Origin: Crotalaria pallida
Taxonomy: Eukaryota > Streptophyta > Magnoliopsida > Fabales > Fabaceae
Assembly (NCBI GenBank): GCA_037953625.1
Contig: CM075651.1
Coordinates: forward strand, 131,158,501 to 131,222,500
Direction: 5' to 3'
DNA: 64,000 bases
Shown here: piece after piece, positions 35,643 through 47,191 of the stretch
Numbering within the stretch: position 1 is the stretch's first letter
Layout: each line of letters starts with the position of its first letter
Notes under the pieces: generated by a model
What the model was told of the DNA's origin: nothing
The model's input: only the letters and a program-made list of their open reading frames with translations
The model's database searches: none
Translations under genes and position numbers: made by a program

Positions 35643-38600
35643 TTAAAGTTCATTACAAATTCTCTGTAATAAAATATTATTATTCCATGTCCTAAACTTA
35701 ACTAATTGGCTATGAACCCTTATGGCTAAATCTCTTTTCACTAATCTGATAATGTGCTCCATCGTTCTTCTTGTATCCTCAAAAGTTCGTAAGTTTCTCT
35801 CCTTCCAGATTTGGTAGCACACTGAAGCCCAAAGAGCCACCACAATCCATCTACGGTGCTTGTCCCTAAAGGCGAACTGCAACCAACGCTTCCACTGATC
35901 CAATTGATGAGGGTATGAATCTAACCCAATCCATTCACAGCTTCTTCTCATAATTTCTCTAGACCACACACACTCACAGAACAAGTGTTTATGAGTTTCA
36001 TTTGCAGCTACACACAAACAACAATAGTTGGGGATGCCCATCCATCTCATGCGGTCCCTCGTATCAAGCTTTCCAAGAATCAGGAGCCAGAAATTGAACC
36101 GATGCTTTGGTTGAGTGAGGGGATTCCAAACGATTCTGTGAAGAGGAAAATGCTGATGCACACCATCCAGGAATTTGTAACCCGAAGTGATGCTATACAC
36201 TCCTTGCATGTCAGCAATCCAGGTATTTCCATGAAACCCAGCCTTAATTTTGTCTCTGGTTTTAATAATTTTCTTCCAATGCCAACTATGATGAGGAAGA
36301 GCGAGACAATCCCAGAAGCTTTGGTCCTTTATGTAATTAGAATGCACCCATTTAACCCATAGGTTCTCCTGATCGCTCGCTATCCACCAAACATGCTTCC
36401 CAATAGCTGCATAGTTCCAAATCTCTGTGTTCTTGATGTTGAGTCCTCCATTTTTTCTAGGTCTACAGACCACATCCCAAGCTACCTTAGCTCTGTACTG
36501 ACCCTGATCATTTTTTCCCCATAAAAAACCCCTGCAGAGCCTATCCACTTCCTTAATAACTGATTTAGGGAGAATAAAGCAAGATGCCCAGTAAACATGA
36601 AGGTTCATAAGCACAGAATTAACCAAGCACAATCTACCTTGATAGGATAAATTCCTAGTCTTCCAAGTTAGGAGCCTAGAAGTAATTTTCTGAATCAGAA
36701 AATTGCAAATATTCTTATTCCATTTCCTAGCCATAAGAGGTATACCCAGATATTTACAAGGAAAGACTCCAGCCTGAAACCCAGTTATGTGTAATAGGTC
36801 TTGTTGAGCATTCACCTCAATTCCAGCCATAAACATAGAGGATTTTAGCTGATTTGCTTGTAACCCAGACCACTGTGAGAATTGAGCAAAGGCACTCCAT
36901 AGAATAGACACACTAGCAGGGTGAGCTTTTGAGAACACCATAAGATCATCTGCAAAAGCAATATTAACCAGCCCAAGCTCCTTACACTGGGGGTGAAATC
37001 TAAAATTCCTAGCTTTTGAAGCATACTGGAATTGTCTTGTTAGAGTTTCCATAGCAAGAACAAATATTAGAGGAGACAAGGGATCACCTTGTCTGATACC
37101 CCTAGTACCTTTGAACTTCTGCCCCTTTACACCATTAATCACTATACTGTATGAAGCTGATCTGATACACACCATGATCCAAGAAATGAATTTAGGAGGA
37201 AATCTCATAGCCTCTAGAATTTGTTCTATAAAGAACCACTCAATAGAATCATAGGCTTTCCTAAGATCTATCTTCATCATGCATCTAGGAGAAACATTCC
37301 TTCTCTGATATAGCTTAATCAAATCCTGGGTGATTAGAATATTATGGAGAATACTCCTGTTCTTCACAAAAGCACCCTGGTTATCTTGAACTAGATGAGG
37401 CAACACTTTACTTAATCTGCTGCAAATAAGTTTAGTAATACATTTATAGATGCTATTACAACAGGCAATAGGTCTAAAGTCACTCACAGATGTAGGGCTA
37501 TCCACTTTAGGGATCATTACCAGAAGAGTATGATTCAATTCTTGAAGGAGCTTCCCTGTCTGGAAAAACTAATGAACAGCCTCAATACAATCAGGCCCAA
37601 CTATATCCCATGCATATTTAAAAAAACCAGCCCTATATCCATCAGGACCAGGAGCCCTGTCCTGGTGGATAGAGAACATAACATCTTTAATCTCTTGATC
37701 AGAGAAAGGAAGAATAAGAGATATCTGCTGCTCTGATGATAGAACATTCCCTTCAATAAAGATAGCATCATTAATTATACTCATATTATTTCTGGACCTG
37801 AAAAGCTCTTCATAATAGAGTAGGAAAGCCTGTTTAATCTGATGCTGGCCAGTAATAGTTCCTTGATGAGATTGAAGCCTCAGAATTCTATTCCTATACT
37901 GTCTTTGTCGAATTGAATTGTGAAACACCTTAGTGTTCTCATCCCCATGCACAAGCCAATTCACTTTAGCCTTCTGTCTTAGGAAACTATAAGCTGCCTC
38001 CTTAACCTCCATATAATCTCTAATTAAAACCTTTTCTTTTCGCTGAAGAGAAATATCCACAGGGTTCGTCATGAGAGTAGTTTGCACACCATCTAACTCC
38101 TTTATAATCTGAGCTTCCCTTCTGTCTATATCACCAAAAGCTTCTCTGTTTAGCTCCTTTAGAGGCTGTTGAAGATTCTTCAGCTTCATACAAATCTGAA
38201 ACATTTTATGACCCTGAATAGAATTGTTCCAAGTTTGTTGCACCAGAGACATAAAGTCCCTATGAGTAACCCACATGTTAAAGAATTTGAATCCTACTCC
38301 TTTCCTCACCTGCTGATTGCCCCAATCTATGAGGATAGGACAATGATCTGACACCCCAGGATTAATGAAATTAGTGAAAGCTTCTGGCCATTCTGAACAC
38401 CATAGGTCATTAACAAGGCATCTATCCAACTTGCAACTCACCCTGTCCACACCTGTCTGCTTGTTAGTCCAAGTGAGTTTATGACCAATAAATCTCATAT
38501 CAACAAGGTCACAGGCCCCAATACAATCCTTAAACTCTGCCATGCTTCTATAATCCACTGTATTACCTCCAATTTTCTCACTTTCATCAATGTAACAATT

Positions 38601-39029
38601 GAAGTCCCTTATCACCATCCATGGTAGATCAATAAAGCTTTGAACTCCACTAAGAACCTGCCATAACTCTTGCCTCTCAATCATATCATTTGAAGCATAT
38701 ACAAAGGTGATGTAGCAAGTCTTCATAGTTTGCTTCATTGTTACTAAACAATGCATATACTGCTGAGATCTAGCTATTAGCATCACATCAAAGCTATCCT
38801 GCTTCCAGATTATCCATATTCTACCAATAGTACACACATCCAGATTATCTAAAGAGCCCCAGCCATAAGCCACCTTATTTCTAACTTGTTGAAAACATCT
38901 AGTTCTCAGTTTATTCTCCAATATGCCAACTAACCCTATACTATTATTCCTACACAACTCTTGAATAGAATCTTGTTTAAGAGGGCTATTCATCCCTCTT
39001 ATGTTCCAAGCTGCAATCTTATCCATCAT
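35643..39029 (-). pseudogene. LINE 2 ORF2: endonuclease and reverse transcriptase (one nonsense codon)
   Basis: One continuous 1129-codon frame, broken only by TAG at 37571-37569 (AVH-stop-FFQTGK). It starts MMDKIAAWNIRG. Endonuclease motifs are ILENKL, RDFNCY (Gly of the usual GDFN changed to Arg) and SDHCPILIDW. Reverse transcriptase motifs are FRPIACCNSIYK, KIDLRKAYDSIEW, GIRQGDPLSP and catalytic FADD near residue 693. A zf-RVT block (WNPLTQPKHRFNFWL, then CCLCVAANETHKHLFCEC) follows at about 966-1035. It ends without an RNase H domain, unlike LINE 1, so the two belong to different L1-type lineages. Confidence 0.93.
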
Positions 39030-40439
39030 TACCTTGCTTTGAGGTAGACCCTCTCAGCAAACCCTTACTCTTGTTATGTGCCCTACTCCCAGTATGAACT
39101 GGAGTCCACCCTTCCTCATTTCCTTCTGCATCTGACTCTGCCTGCTGACTTCCTTTTCCACTATCAAGTTGTATCTCTTTTCCTTTATCTATGGCAGCTT
39201 CAAGGACCTTTCCAGCCTCAACCCTTGCACCTTCTACATTCTCTGGTGGGATAGTTCCAGCATCAATAGCTTCCTGAGTCTGAACAGCACTTACCACCAC
39301 ATCAATCTCCTTTTGTGATGGCTTATTTTTCTGGACCCATTGTTGCTTAATTCCCCTCCTGCACATCTTAGAGTCATGGCCGTATGTTGAGCATCTTGCA
39401 CAGAGGACTGGTTTTCACTCATACACTACCTTCTGGCTAATAACAATACCCTTCTCATCCTCAAAGTAAACTTCATCTGGCAGCACTTTGGGATTAACCT
39501 CTACAAGGACCCTGGCATAATTAATTCTATTCCTGTCCTTTGTAACTTGGTCCACCATAATTGGTGTGCCAATCAGACTAGATATCTTGCCCAGAGCCAC
39601 TGCCCCCCAATACTTAAGGTTTAAATTTGGCAATTGCACCCACACAGAAACTCTATCTAAAAATTCCCTAGTCATAGGCTTCCCAATCCATGGAGCAAGG
39701 ATTATAGGTTTTTTATCAAAATGAAACAATCCTATGTCCAAAACAGCATTCATGCCATCACCACTGTTGAATCGTACAATAAAAGTGCCATCAGCATTCA
39801 TCAAAACCTTGTCAACTCCATGCTCACCCCACACCTTCCTGATTAACCATTCAGTACAGGGAATGGGGGTTTAGCTCCTAAGGCATAGCAGACCAATGCA
39901 TTTTTCAAATAAGTCAACTCATTCTCAACATATTTACTGTCAATTTTGCCTACTGCCACTCCTTCCTTCAATTCAGGTTTATAGAATTGCAGCTTCTTCC
40001 CTGCATTCCTCAGTTTACTTATGTCAAATCTCTCCCATGCACTAGGCGATTTAGGGTATCCTTCCTCCTGATCTGGGCCTGATTCAATATTAGGATTAGC
40101 ATCCAGATCCTTCTCAATTATTGAATCTGCAATATTAGGATTAGTAGCCAGGTCCTTCTGAATCCCTGATTCTCCCACCTCATGATGGAATTCCTTATGC
40201 CCTGTTGTAGTCGCCTTCTCCTTAATCTTTGCACGCAGTATGTCGATCTTCTGCATCCATAACTCCGCTTGCTTGGGGCTTAAGTTTTCAATATCTTCCA
40301 AATCATCATCATCAAGCTGTGAGAAATCCACCTTTTTTGGAGAAACCGGTTCATTCACATTTGTTGAAGGAGGGGTTTTAGGAGTTTTAGGAGGCCTCCC
40401 TCTTTCTTTGCCCATTACGGCAGTGAACGGCGGCGACAC
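39019..40439 (-). pseudogene. LINE 2 ORF1: DUF4283-like and zinc-knuckle RNA-binding protein (frameshift plus stop)
   Basis: The first part runs 40439-39843 (MSPPFTAVMGKERGRPPK, then a charged region). A single-base frameshift near 39845 (FPVLNG / LIRKVWGEHG) leads into 39834-39415, the DUF4283-like core (WGEHGVDKVLMNADGTFIV, PIILAPWIGKPM). TGA at 39417-39415 follows VVYE, where Trp is typical. The same frame then gives a CCHC knuckle (CARCSTYGHDSKMC) and continues to TAA at 39021-39019. The product would bind element RNA. A second ATG, MGKERGRPPK, could be the true start. Confidence 0.85.
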
Positions 40440-40529
40440 CTAGGTTAATCCTGAGGTACAGTCGCGAGCGAGAGAGAAGACAATCCTAGTTTATTCTTTT
40501 GCTTTAATGAACTCTCATATATGCATTTT

Positions 40530-42478
40530 ATTGTTTTTTGTCTATTTTATTTTTTCATGCCACATCATTAATTATTATTTTCTCTTTTTTAATTACCTTT
40601 TTTTCATCTGTGCAACTCATCATATATATAGTCGAATAAAAGATATGAGTATTGAATGATATTTTCTTTACATTAGGTTGAGATTTATCTTTTGTGTTGG
40701 TTTTTATAGTATAGTTTAAATATTTATTGAATTACTTCTCTCATTATCAATTGATTTTGAAATAAAATTTTAACCTAATATCAAAGTCATGATCCAATTT
40801 CTTTTTCATTGTTATGGGCTAAAATTACCCTTTACTTGATCTAGCAAGTTTGCCGAAACAAAATATGTTGAAAATCTTATGGGTGTAACGGTTCAGTTTG
40901 ATCTTTGACAGGTATTAGACACTGGACTAATCAAATTAACATGGTTTATTTAGGTTAGTTCGATCTCGATATATTTTATGTATAAAAACCAAACCGGACC
41001 ATAAATAATTCGATCTGATCTATTTAACACATTTAATTTAGTTTAAACTTAAAATTAATGGAAATAATTTAATTCATGGCAGATATTGTTATTCACTCAC
41101 AGCATTTAGTTTTTTTTTTCTTCATAAAATTGCTTTGTGAATGAATTTTTTAGTAAATAAAAAGTATATAATTGCTTTGTAACAATCGGCAGGCAGAAGA
41201 CTAAACAATAAATTTTTTTTCACAATAAAATTAATCAAGGGCAAAATCAACTAATCAATTGACCTTCACTTAATAACAGCAGAAAGAGGGTGGGAGAGGG
41301 CTAGAGGCGACGAGGGACGAGTTGCGACAGGCGAGAGAGTGAGAAAGGGACAAGAGAGAGTGACAGAGCGGCGGAAGGGTCGGGCGAGAGTGACTGAGAG
41401 ATAGTGAGAGAGCCGAGAGGGGCGGAAGGACCTAGCGGCTAGGTTACTAAAATGAGAGTAGTCGTGACTAGTGAAGGATGAGAAGTTGATAGGTGATTAG
41501 ATGATAATGGATTAGGTGATAATGTCAATAAGTGTTTGAGTGTTTAGTTTTTACGGTGGAGTGGAGTAACTGTTAATGGAGTGAAGTAACAGTTAAATAA
41601 AATTTAAAAAATGACAAATTGGAGTAATCCGTTCGGTTCGGTCTGCACTCAAAAATTATGAGAGTATGAACCGAATCATAAAGCAACAATCTGAAAATTT
41701 TGAGATTGGACCGAATAACGAGATCAAACCGAATTTTATTTTTCGATTTGAACCGATTCAATCCCAACAATCTTATGATCTGCGACAACTTATACCCCTT
41801 GAAAATCTTATATCACATATCTTATTCTATGTGGTACTGCAAATCTTGACACTTTGAAATCTCCAAGGTGAATAGAAACTATGTACATGGAATGAGTTTC
41901 TAATTCCCGGTTAATAAGTCTTTATGCATGTCATGGTGGTCCCTAAAATTGTGTGTATACATTTGTCTACTTGAGCTTTAAGGCGGATAAAAATATATCG
42001 TACCCAACTTTGAGTCACTGTCTGGAACCATGAAGATAAAAAGTTTCCTTACGCGGCAAGACATATGCCCATTTGCACTAATCAGAAGGCCAGGGAACAT
42101 GAATTGATGGCAAAGCAGTGATCAACACCTCACGCCCACTTTCTCCACCAAATGCTCTATTTTCAATATGCTTTTAAATCCTTTGACACACCCCCACTAG
42201 TTTAACCTTAGTTCCCAACAATCATATCACGCTCTAATAAAAAATTTAAAATAGAATATATCCATGTCTTCAAATAAAAGTCTTGAGTTGATCATTCGTG
42301 CACGTGAGAATCTTAAACAAAATACATGATCACTTTTTCGAACATTTTGGTAATGGGAAACTATGGCTTTTTCGTGGTTTCCTTCTCTTTTCTTGTACTT
42401 TGTTGATGAGGAACAAACAATGAAGGTGCCCCTTGTTTCCATTCCAGCATATAAACTTACTTACACGAATATTTAATA
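40530..42478. other. Intergenic stretch with a weak foldback and a purine-rich tract
   Basis: 40890-41080 (gtgtaacggttcagtttgatc, aaaccaaaccggacc) and 41625-41770 (ccgttcggttcggtc, gatcaaaccgaattt) are loosely complementary, as in old hAT-related MITEs. 41281-41440 is strongly GA-rich on the plus strand with GC-rich words. No gene supported. Confidence 0.4.
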
Positions 42479-42768
42479 CTCCCTCAATTCATATTTATCT
42501 GTTTGATTTCAAACAAAACACACCATTTAAAAAATGATATCATTACTTAGATTTTCAATACATTAATTATATTTTTTTCCCACTTTACTCTTTCTCTCTA
42601 TACAATTATTACTTTTTTCCACTACTTACAAAAACCAATACCCTATTAAATAAGGGCAAACATGAAAATTAAAATTTATTACACTCTTGAAATTATCAAA
42701 ATATATGACAGATAAAAAGAAACAAAAAACTTCTCCAAAAAATGACAGTTAAATAAAAACGGAGTGAG
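42479..42768. mobile_element. Stowaway-like MITE
   Basis: Ends ctccctcaattcatatttat and gttaaataaaaacggagtgag, about 290 bp. It is similar to the copy at 51106-51382 (gatttcaaacaaaacacacc / tatttcaaacaaaacatacc). Confidence 0.8.
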
Positions 42769-42926
42769 TACTTTTTTACATGCTTAAACAATATTCTTAG
42801 AACATTCCTTAGTTTTTTCCTTATTTTATTTCTCATGTATCAAGCTAGTTGATATATGTCGAGTTGGGATTATTCAAATTGTTGTGTTCTTTATATTTCA
42901 CCTACTCACATAACTTACATACTGTA

Positions 42927-43480
42927 CTCCCTTCGGTCTCATTTTTAAGCAAAAATAACTAACTTCACATGTATTAAGAAAAGTTAGTTGAGTACATTTA
43001 ATTTTATCAAATTCATAAAAAAATAATCTACTTTAGTAAACTTACATTAGAAATGAAACAAAAATTAAATGATTTAACCACTTTATAGATACTCCCTCTA
43101 GCTCGAATTATAAGCAAATTTAACTACTTTTACGCTTATTAAGGGGATTAGTTGATTGTATTTAATTTTCTCAAATTTATAAAAAAAATAGAGATATTTT
43201 ATGAAAGTAGTATTGGGAATGACAAAAAAAAATTAAATAAGATAACAACTTTCTAGAGATGTTTTAGGAAAGTGACACTGAGAATAAAACCAAATTTAAT
43301 AAAGTTAGTTAATTTTACTTATACTTCAAACCAAGAGAAATATGTTTTTATTGCTTATAATTCGAGCCAGAAGAAGTATATTTTGGGAATGATTGTATTG
43401 GAAATAGAAAGTTAGTTAAATTTTATTTATATTTAAGATGATTAATGATATTTTTTTCTTATAATTAAAATCGGAGGGAG
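42927..43480. mobile_element. Stowaway-like MITE interrupted by another MITE
   Basis: Left end ctcccttcggtctcattttt and right end ttataattaaaatcggagggag. Removal of 43092-43378 rejoins a normal-length MITE at a TA dinucleotide (ctttatagaTA | ttttgggaatg). Confidence 0.75.
43092..43378. mobile_element. Nested Stowaway-like MITE
   Basis: Ends ctccctctagctcgaattat and ataattcgagccagaagaag are inverted copies, flanked by TA. Related at high identity to the copy at 43619-43900. Confidence 0.8.
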
Positions 43481-43618
43481 TATATCCTTAATTATTTTCA
43501 GCTAAAAATTATTGAAAGTCACAAATCGTGTGCGTTATTTATTGTGTTATGATTTAAATACATGTTTATGAACGTGTGTCATCTTTTTCTCTATGGTCTA
43601 ATTGTTTCTTGCTTTGTA

Positions 43619-43900
43619 CTCCCCCGACTGGAATTAATTTAACTACTTTTATGCTTATTAAGGGGGTTAGTTGATTGTATTTAATTTTCTCAAATTTATA
43701 AAAAAAAAAATAGAGGTATTTTAGGAAAGTAGTATTAGGAATGACAAAAAAATTTAAATAAGATATCAATTTTCTAGAGATGTTTTAGAAAAGTGACATT
43801 AGGAATGAAACAAAATTTAATAAGGTTAATTAATTTTGTTTATATTTCAAACTAAGAGAAATATGTTTTTTTATTGCTTATAATTCGAGCCGAAGGAAGT
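43619..43900. mobile_element. Stowaway-like MITE
   Basis: Left ctcccccgactggaattaat, right ataattcgagccgaaggaag. The interior is nearly the same as in 43092-43378 (taagggggttagttgattgt). Confidence 0.8.
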
Positions 43901-44138
43901 ATTCTTTATTTTGGTATCAGCATTCGAACGTGAAGCCTTGCTCCGGATAGTATGTAAAGTATGTAAACGCTTTCTGCTTACAGCAATAATGATTAGTTTC
44001 ATCAATTAAGCATGTTTGGTTACTCGTTATAAAATCAATTTTGGTCCCAAAATCACGTTGAAGCAGAAGCAACTATTAGTAGCATTGACATTCTAGAATT
44101 GATTTTGGGATAACTCACCGTAGAACCAAACATGCACT

Positions 44139-44310
44139 TGAAGGCTCATGTGCTCAAATGTGTTTTGATGAAGACAAGACTCTTGGACAACCTACAACAT
44201 ATCAAGACTAGTCTATTTTACCATTCATATATTGTATTGTATTGTTTATTATTCATGTTATATGAGTGTGGGTAGATAAGGATTAGATAATCTCAATCTG
44301 GTCTAATGAG
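44139..44310 (+). repeat. Truncated 5' LTR of the copia element
   Basis: TGAAGGCTCATGTGCTCAAA through ctggtctaatgaga, equivalent to 47192-47363. The LTR then breaks off directly into gag-like sequence (agaagcatcaagaaaag). Confidence 0.92.
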
Positions 44311-44336
44311 AGAAGCATCAAGAAAAGATTATTGAA

Positions 44337-44984
44337 ATGCAAAAACAAATTGATGAACTTGTGCTTCAAAATGAAACTTTAGATCTTATATATTCAAATG
44401 CATCATGTGATTGTTGTATTACTTCTATTGTGACCTCCGATTGTGAAAAGTGCAAGGTTTATGAAATTGAACTTAGTGATTTAAAAGAAAAACTTGCAAC
44501 TTTCACAAAAGGAAAGAGGAATTTGAATGATTTACTTTCTAGACAAAGAGATAATTCAAATAGGACCGGTTTGGGTTACACTATTCCAAAGAAGAAATCT
44601 TATAGAAGAGTTGAAAATTTTTCAAAAGTCAATTTTACTAGAAAACCAACTTGTTTCTATTGTGGTATTTTCGGACATACCTCAAATGTTTGTAAAATTA
44701 AAAACTATGGTATACCCAAAAAGGAATATATTTGGATTATCAAAGGAGAGAAACCGGAACTTAACCCCCAAGGACCCAAAACCATTTGGGTACCTAAATC
44801 TTCCAAATGATTTGTTTTGTAGGTGTGCCTTCGAACGAGAGAAGACCGTTGGTATTTGGACAGCGGGTGTTCAAGGCACATGACAGGAGACAAGAGGCAT
44901 TTTATTGAGTTGTATCCGAGAGATAAGGGTCACGTCACTTACGGCGACAATAATCGTGGAATTGTTCTATATGAATTGTTCTGA
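44337..44984 (+). pseudogene. Copia gag C-terminus and protease fragment
   Basis: One frame with two internal stops (TGA 44808-44810 and a TAG shortly after). The CCHC knuckle CFYCGIFGHTSNVC is followed by the aspartic protease start WYLDSGCSRHMTG, typical of copia. It stops at TGA 44982-44984, and the rest of pol is absent. Confidence 0.9.
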
Positions 44985-45541
44985 GTTGTTTTTGACATTA
45001 AAATCCTTTCATGTTTCTCTAAATCTTTGGTTATATGTGTTCTCTAAGGTGTATTGCTTGGTTATGTGCTTACTTGTTAAAATGCTATTTGCTATGTGCT
45101 TAATTTGTGGTTTTAGATAAGTTTAATTTGTTTTGCCCAAGTTAATTTGTTAAATCTGAGCATTTTTGAATTTTCTAATCGATTATGTTAAAAACCATTC
45201 TCAGACCTTAACCAATTAACCTGCAGCTTAACCGATTAAACTTATGCAAGTTGTCAGGCGTTAATCGATTAAGATACAACTTACTCGATTAAGCCGCTTC
45301 AGAATTGAAAGGTTAAAAACCTTATCTTTTTACAATGCACGCATATCACTCATTCTCAGACAATGTTTCTTCTTCTTCTCACACACGATTTTTACTTCTT
45401 CTTTTCACAAAAATCAACATTTTTTCTTCTCAAATCAATTACTTCTTCTCTCATAACATAATTTTCTCTTCAATTTCTACTCTATTTCTTCTCCTCTTCC
45501 TGTTTTTCACAAAATCCCCAAATCAAAACCCTAAGAGTACC

Positions 45542-46763
45542 ATGGCATCATCCTCATCTGCTGGAAAACGAAAGAAGCAGAGAGTGAACTTGGATTTGGA
45601 CACTGAATACTATTCTAAGGAAGCAAGGAGAGAGCGAGAAGCTGAGTTTGATGACCGTGCTTTTGGGATTCTGCGATACTTGAATCTGCAGTGGCTTCGT
45701 ACTCAAAGGTTTGGTTGTGTTTTTTTTTTCAAGAACGAGGTCTTAACAAATTTCTGAGTTTTCGCATGAACTACAATCCTAGGTTGGTTTGAAAATTCTA
45801 TGCTAATTTGCAAATGGTTGATGGAAAATGTAAGATTGTAGTGAATGGAAAATTATGTATTATTAAGCCCTCTCATCTGGATATGTTATTTGACTTAAGC
45901 ACTTCAGGTACTTTTCTTAATGATTCGGAAGACCATACTTTGACTGATATTGACCCAGCCACAGTATTTCAGCAAACGTTAAGGACTGGACAAAAGTGGT
46001 CCAGTGGTACTAAGGGAGTCGGATTAATGATTGTTGATAACGTATGTTGCTGTATGTTATTTCATATTGTTTGGTGCCTAAGTCCTCACAGAATTTTGGA
46101 CAAGTCAGTGAGGATGAAATGAGACTCTTTTATGGCATCAAACACCATATTCCTATTAACTGGGCTAGGGCTGTAATTGATAAGATGTTGATCGCTGCTG
46201 CATCTAGAGGTACAACTACTTTGCCGTATCCCATGCATGTTACCAAGTTACTCTTGCATTATGGTGTTCCTATTAGTGATGATGAGCCAGAGACTGAGGT
46301 GGATGAAAGTAATTGTGTAAATGCTTCTATATTAAGATCACTAGGACTTCAAGAGTATCCTAATCCTACTAATTGGATGTGGAAATCAGAAGTCGTCGCA
46401 CTTAAGGCTCAACAACGTGCTGAAGAAGAATTAGCACGTCATATGCAGCAAATGGCACAAGATGAGGCTGCTGGACATCAATCACCCCCTCCTCCGGATG
46501 GTATCAATGTTGATGAGTATATGAACATTCCTGAAGATGACCCTCAAGAGCAACCTCCTCCTCCTCAGGCTGACACTGGTTTTGATTATAGAGCTCTTCA
46601 TGATAGTTTGTCTGCGCAAATTGATGAAAGGTTTCAAGTGTTGGAGAACCGCCAACAACAGTTGCTGGAACAAGGATTCGCTGACATGGCTCTTCGTCAC
46701 CAAGCAATGGAGGATCGTTTCTTTGGTGCTGTTGGGAGATATTTTCAGCAGTCACCACCATAG
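45542..46763 (+). pseudogene. Extra ORF of the copia element ('putative plant transposon protein' type), frameshifted
   Basis: Three overlapping pieces form one protein: MASSSSAGKRKKQRVNL (45542-45757), MVDGKCKIVVNGKLCI (45808-46122) and IPINWARAVIDKMLIAA through VTKLLLHYGVPISDDEPET (46044-46763). Shifts are needed near 45760 and 46060. The core resembles a legume family found with retrotransposons (putative plant transposon protein domain, from memory). The C-terminal part is Pro-rich (PPPPDG, QEQPPPPQ) and then coiled-coil-like (QIDERFQVLENRQQQLLEQ). Its place between pol and the 3' LTR is where Sireviruses such as SIRE1 carry an env-like ORF. Upstream is a CT-rich leader (45360-45540) like a plant 5' UTR. 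Function unknown. Confidence 0.7.
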
Positions 46764-47067
46764 TTTTCTATCTCTGATTTTATGATATTAAGCTTTACTC
46801 ATTTCTGGTCAGGTTTTATGTTTCATGGTTTTTTTTATTCAGTTTTAGACTTAATATTTTGGTTATGTACTGGGAATCATTATGTCTTTTGGCTGTGTTT
46901 TGATAGTTATGCACTTCAACCATTATGGTTTTCGATGATATTTTTTTATGGGTTGTGTGCATTATTTGTTAGCCAAGTACTATGTTTTATATGTGTTGGA
47001 TATTGGTTATTGTTTTTTATTCTCACTTTTTGGCAAAAGTTTATATTGTTATATTTTTGATAATGCC

Positions 47068-47190
47068 AAAAGGGGGAGAAAGGTTGATATTTGTTTTGTA
47101 GGTTTGTCTTCCTAAAGTGTGCTTACATTTAGGGGGAGTAGCCAAGGTAAACTAAGGTGCAAGGTTTGTCATTCATCAAAAAGGGGGAGA
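47068..47190 (+). promoter_or_regulatory. Three polypurine tracts before the 3' LTR
   Basis: AAAAGGGGGAGAAAGG near 47068, AGGGGGAG at 47131 and AAAAAGGGGGAGA ending at 47190, one base before the LTR. Multiple purine tracts are a published hallmark of Sireviruses; the last would prime plus-strand synthesis. Confidence 0.85.
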
Positions 47191-47191
47191 T

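Larger units (their letters stand above)
35478..40510 (-). mobile_element. LINE (L1-like, no RNase H), 5.0 kb, LINE 2
   Basis: Minus-strand element. A 19-bp target duplication actctcatayatgcatttt is found at 35459-35477 and 40511-40529, with one mismatch. The 3' tail is short on the minus strand (T run at 35474-35480). It has two ORFs overlapping by 11 nt. Only three lesions are seen across the coding region: one frameshift and one TGA in ORF1, and one TAG in ORF2. The 3' UTR holds a direct repeat (ccaccttctaggaagggttc near 35548 and again near 35605). Confidence 0.9.

Noticed and set aside
35441..40529. A longer 37-bp target duplication for LINE 2 (35441-35477 and 40493-40529)
   Set aside because: The outer 18 bp has many mismatches, while the inner 19 bp has one. 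The shorter duplication fits LINE biology better.
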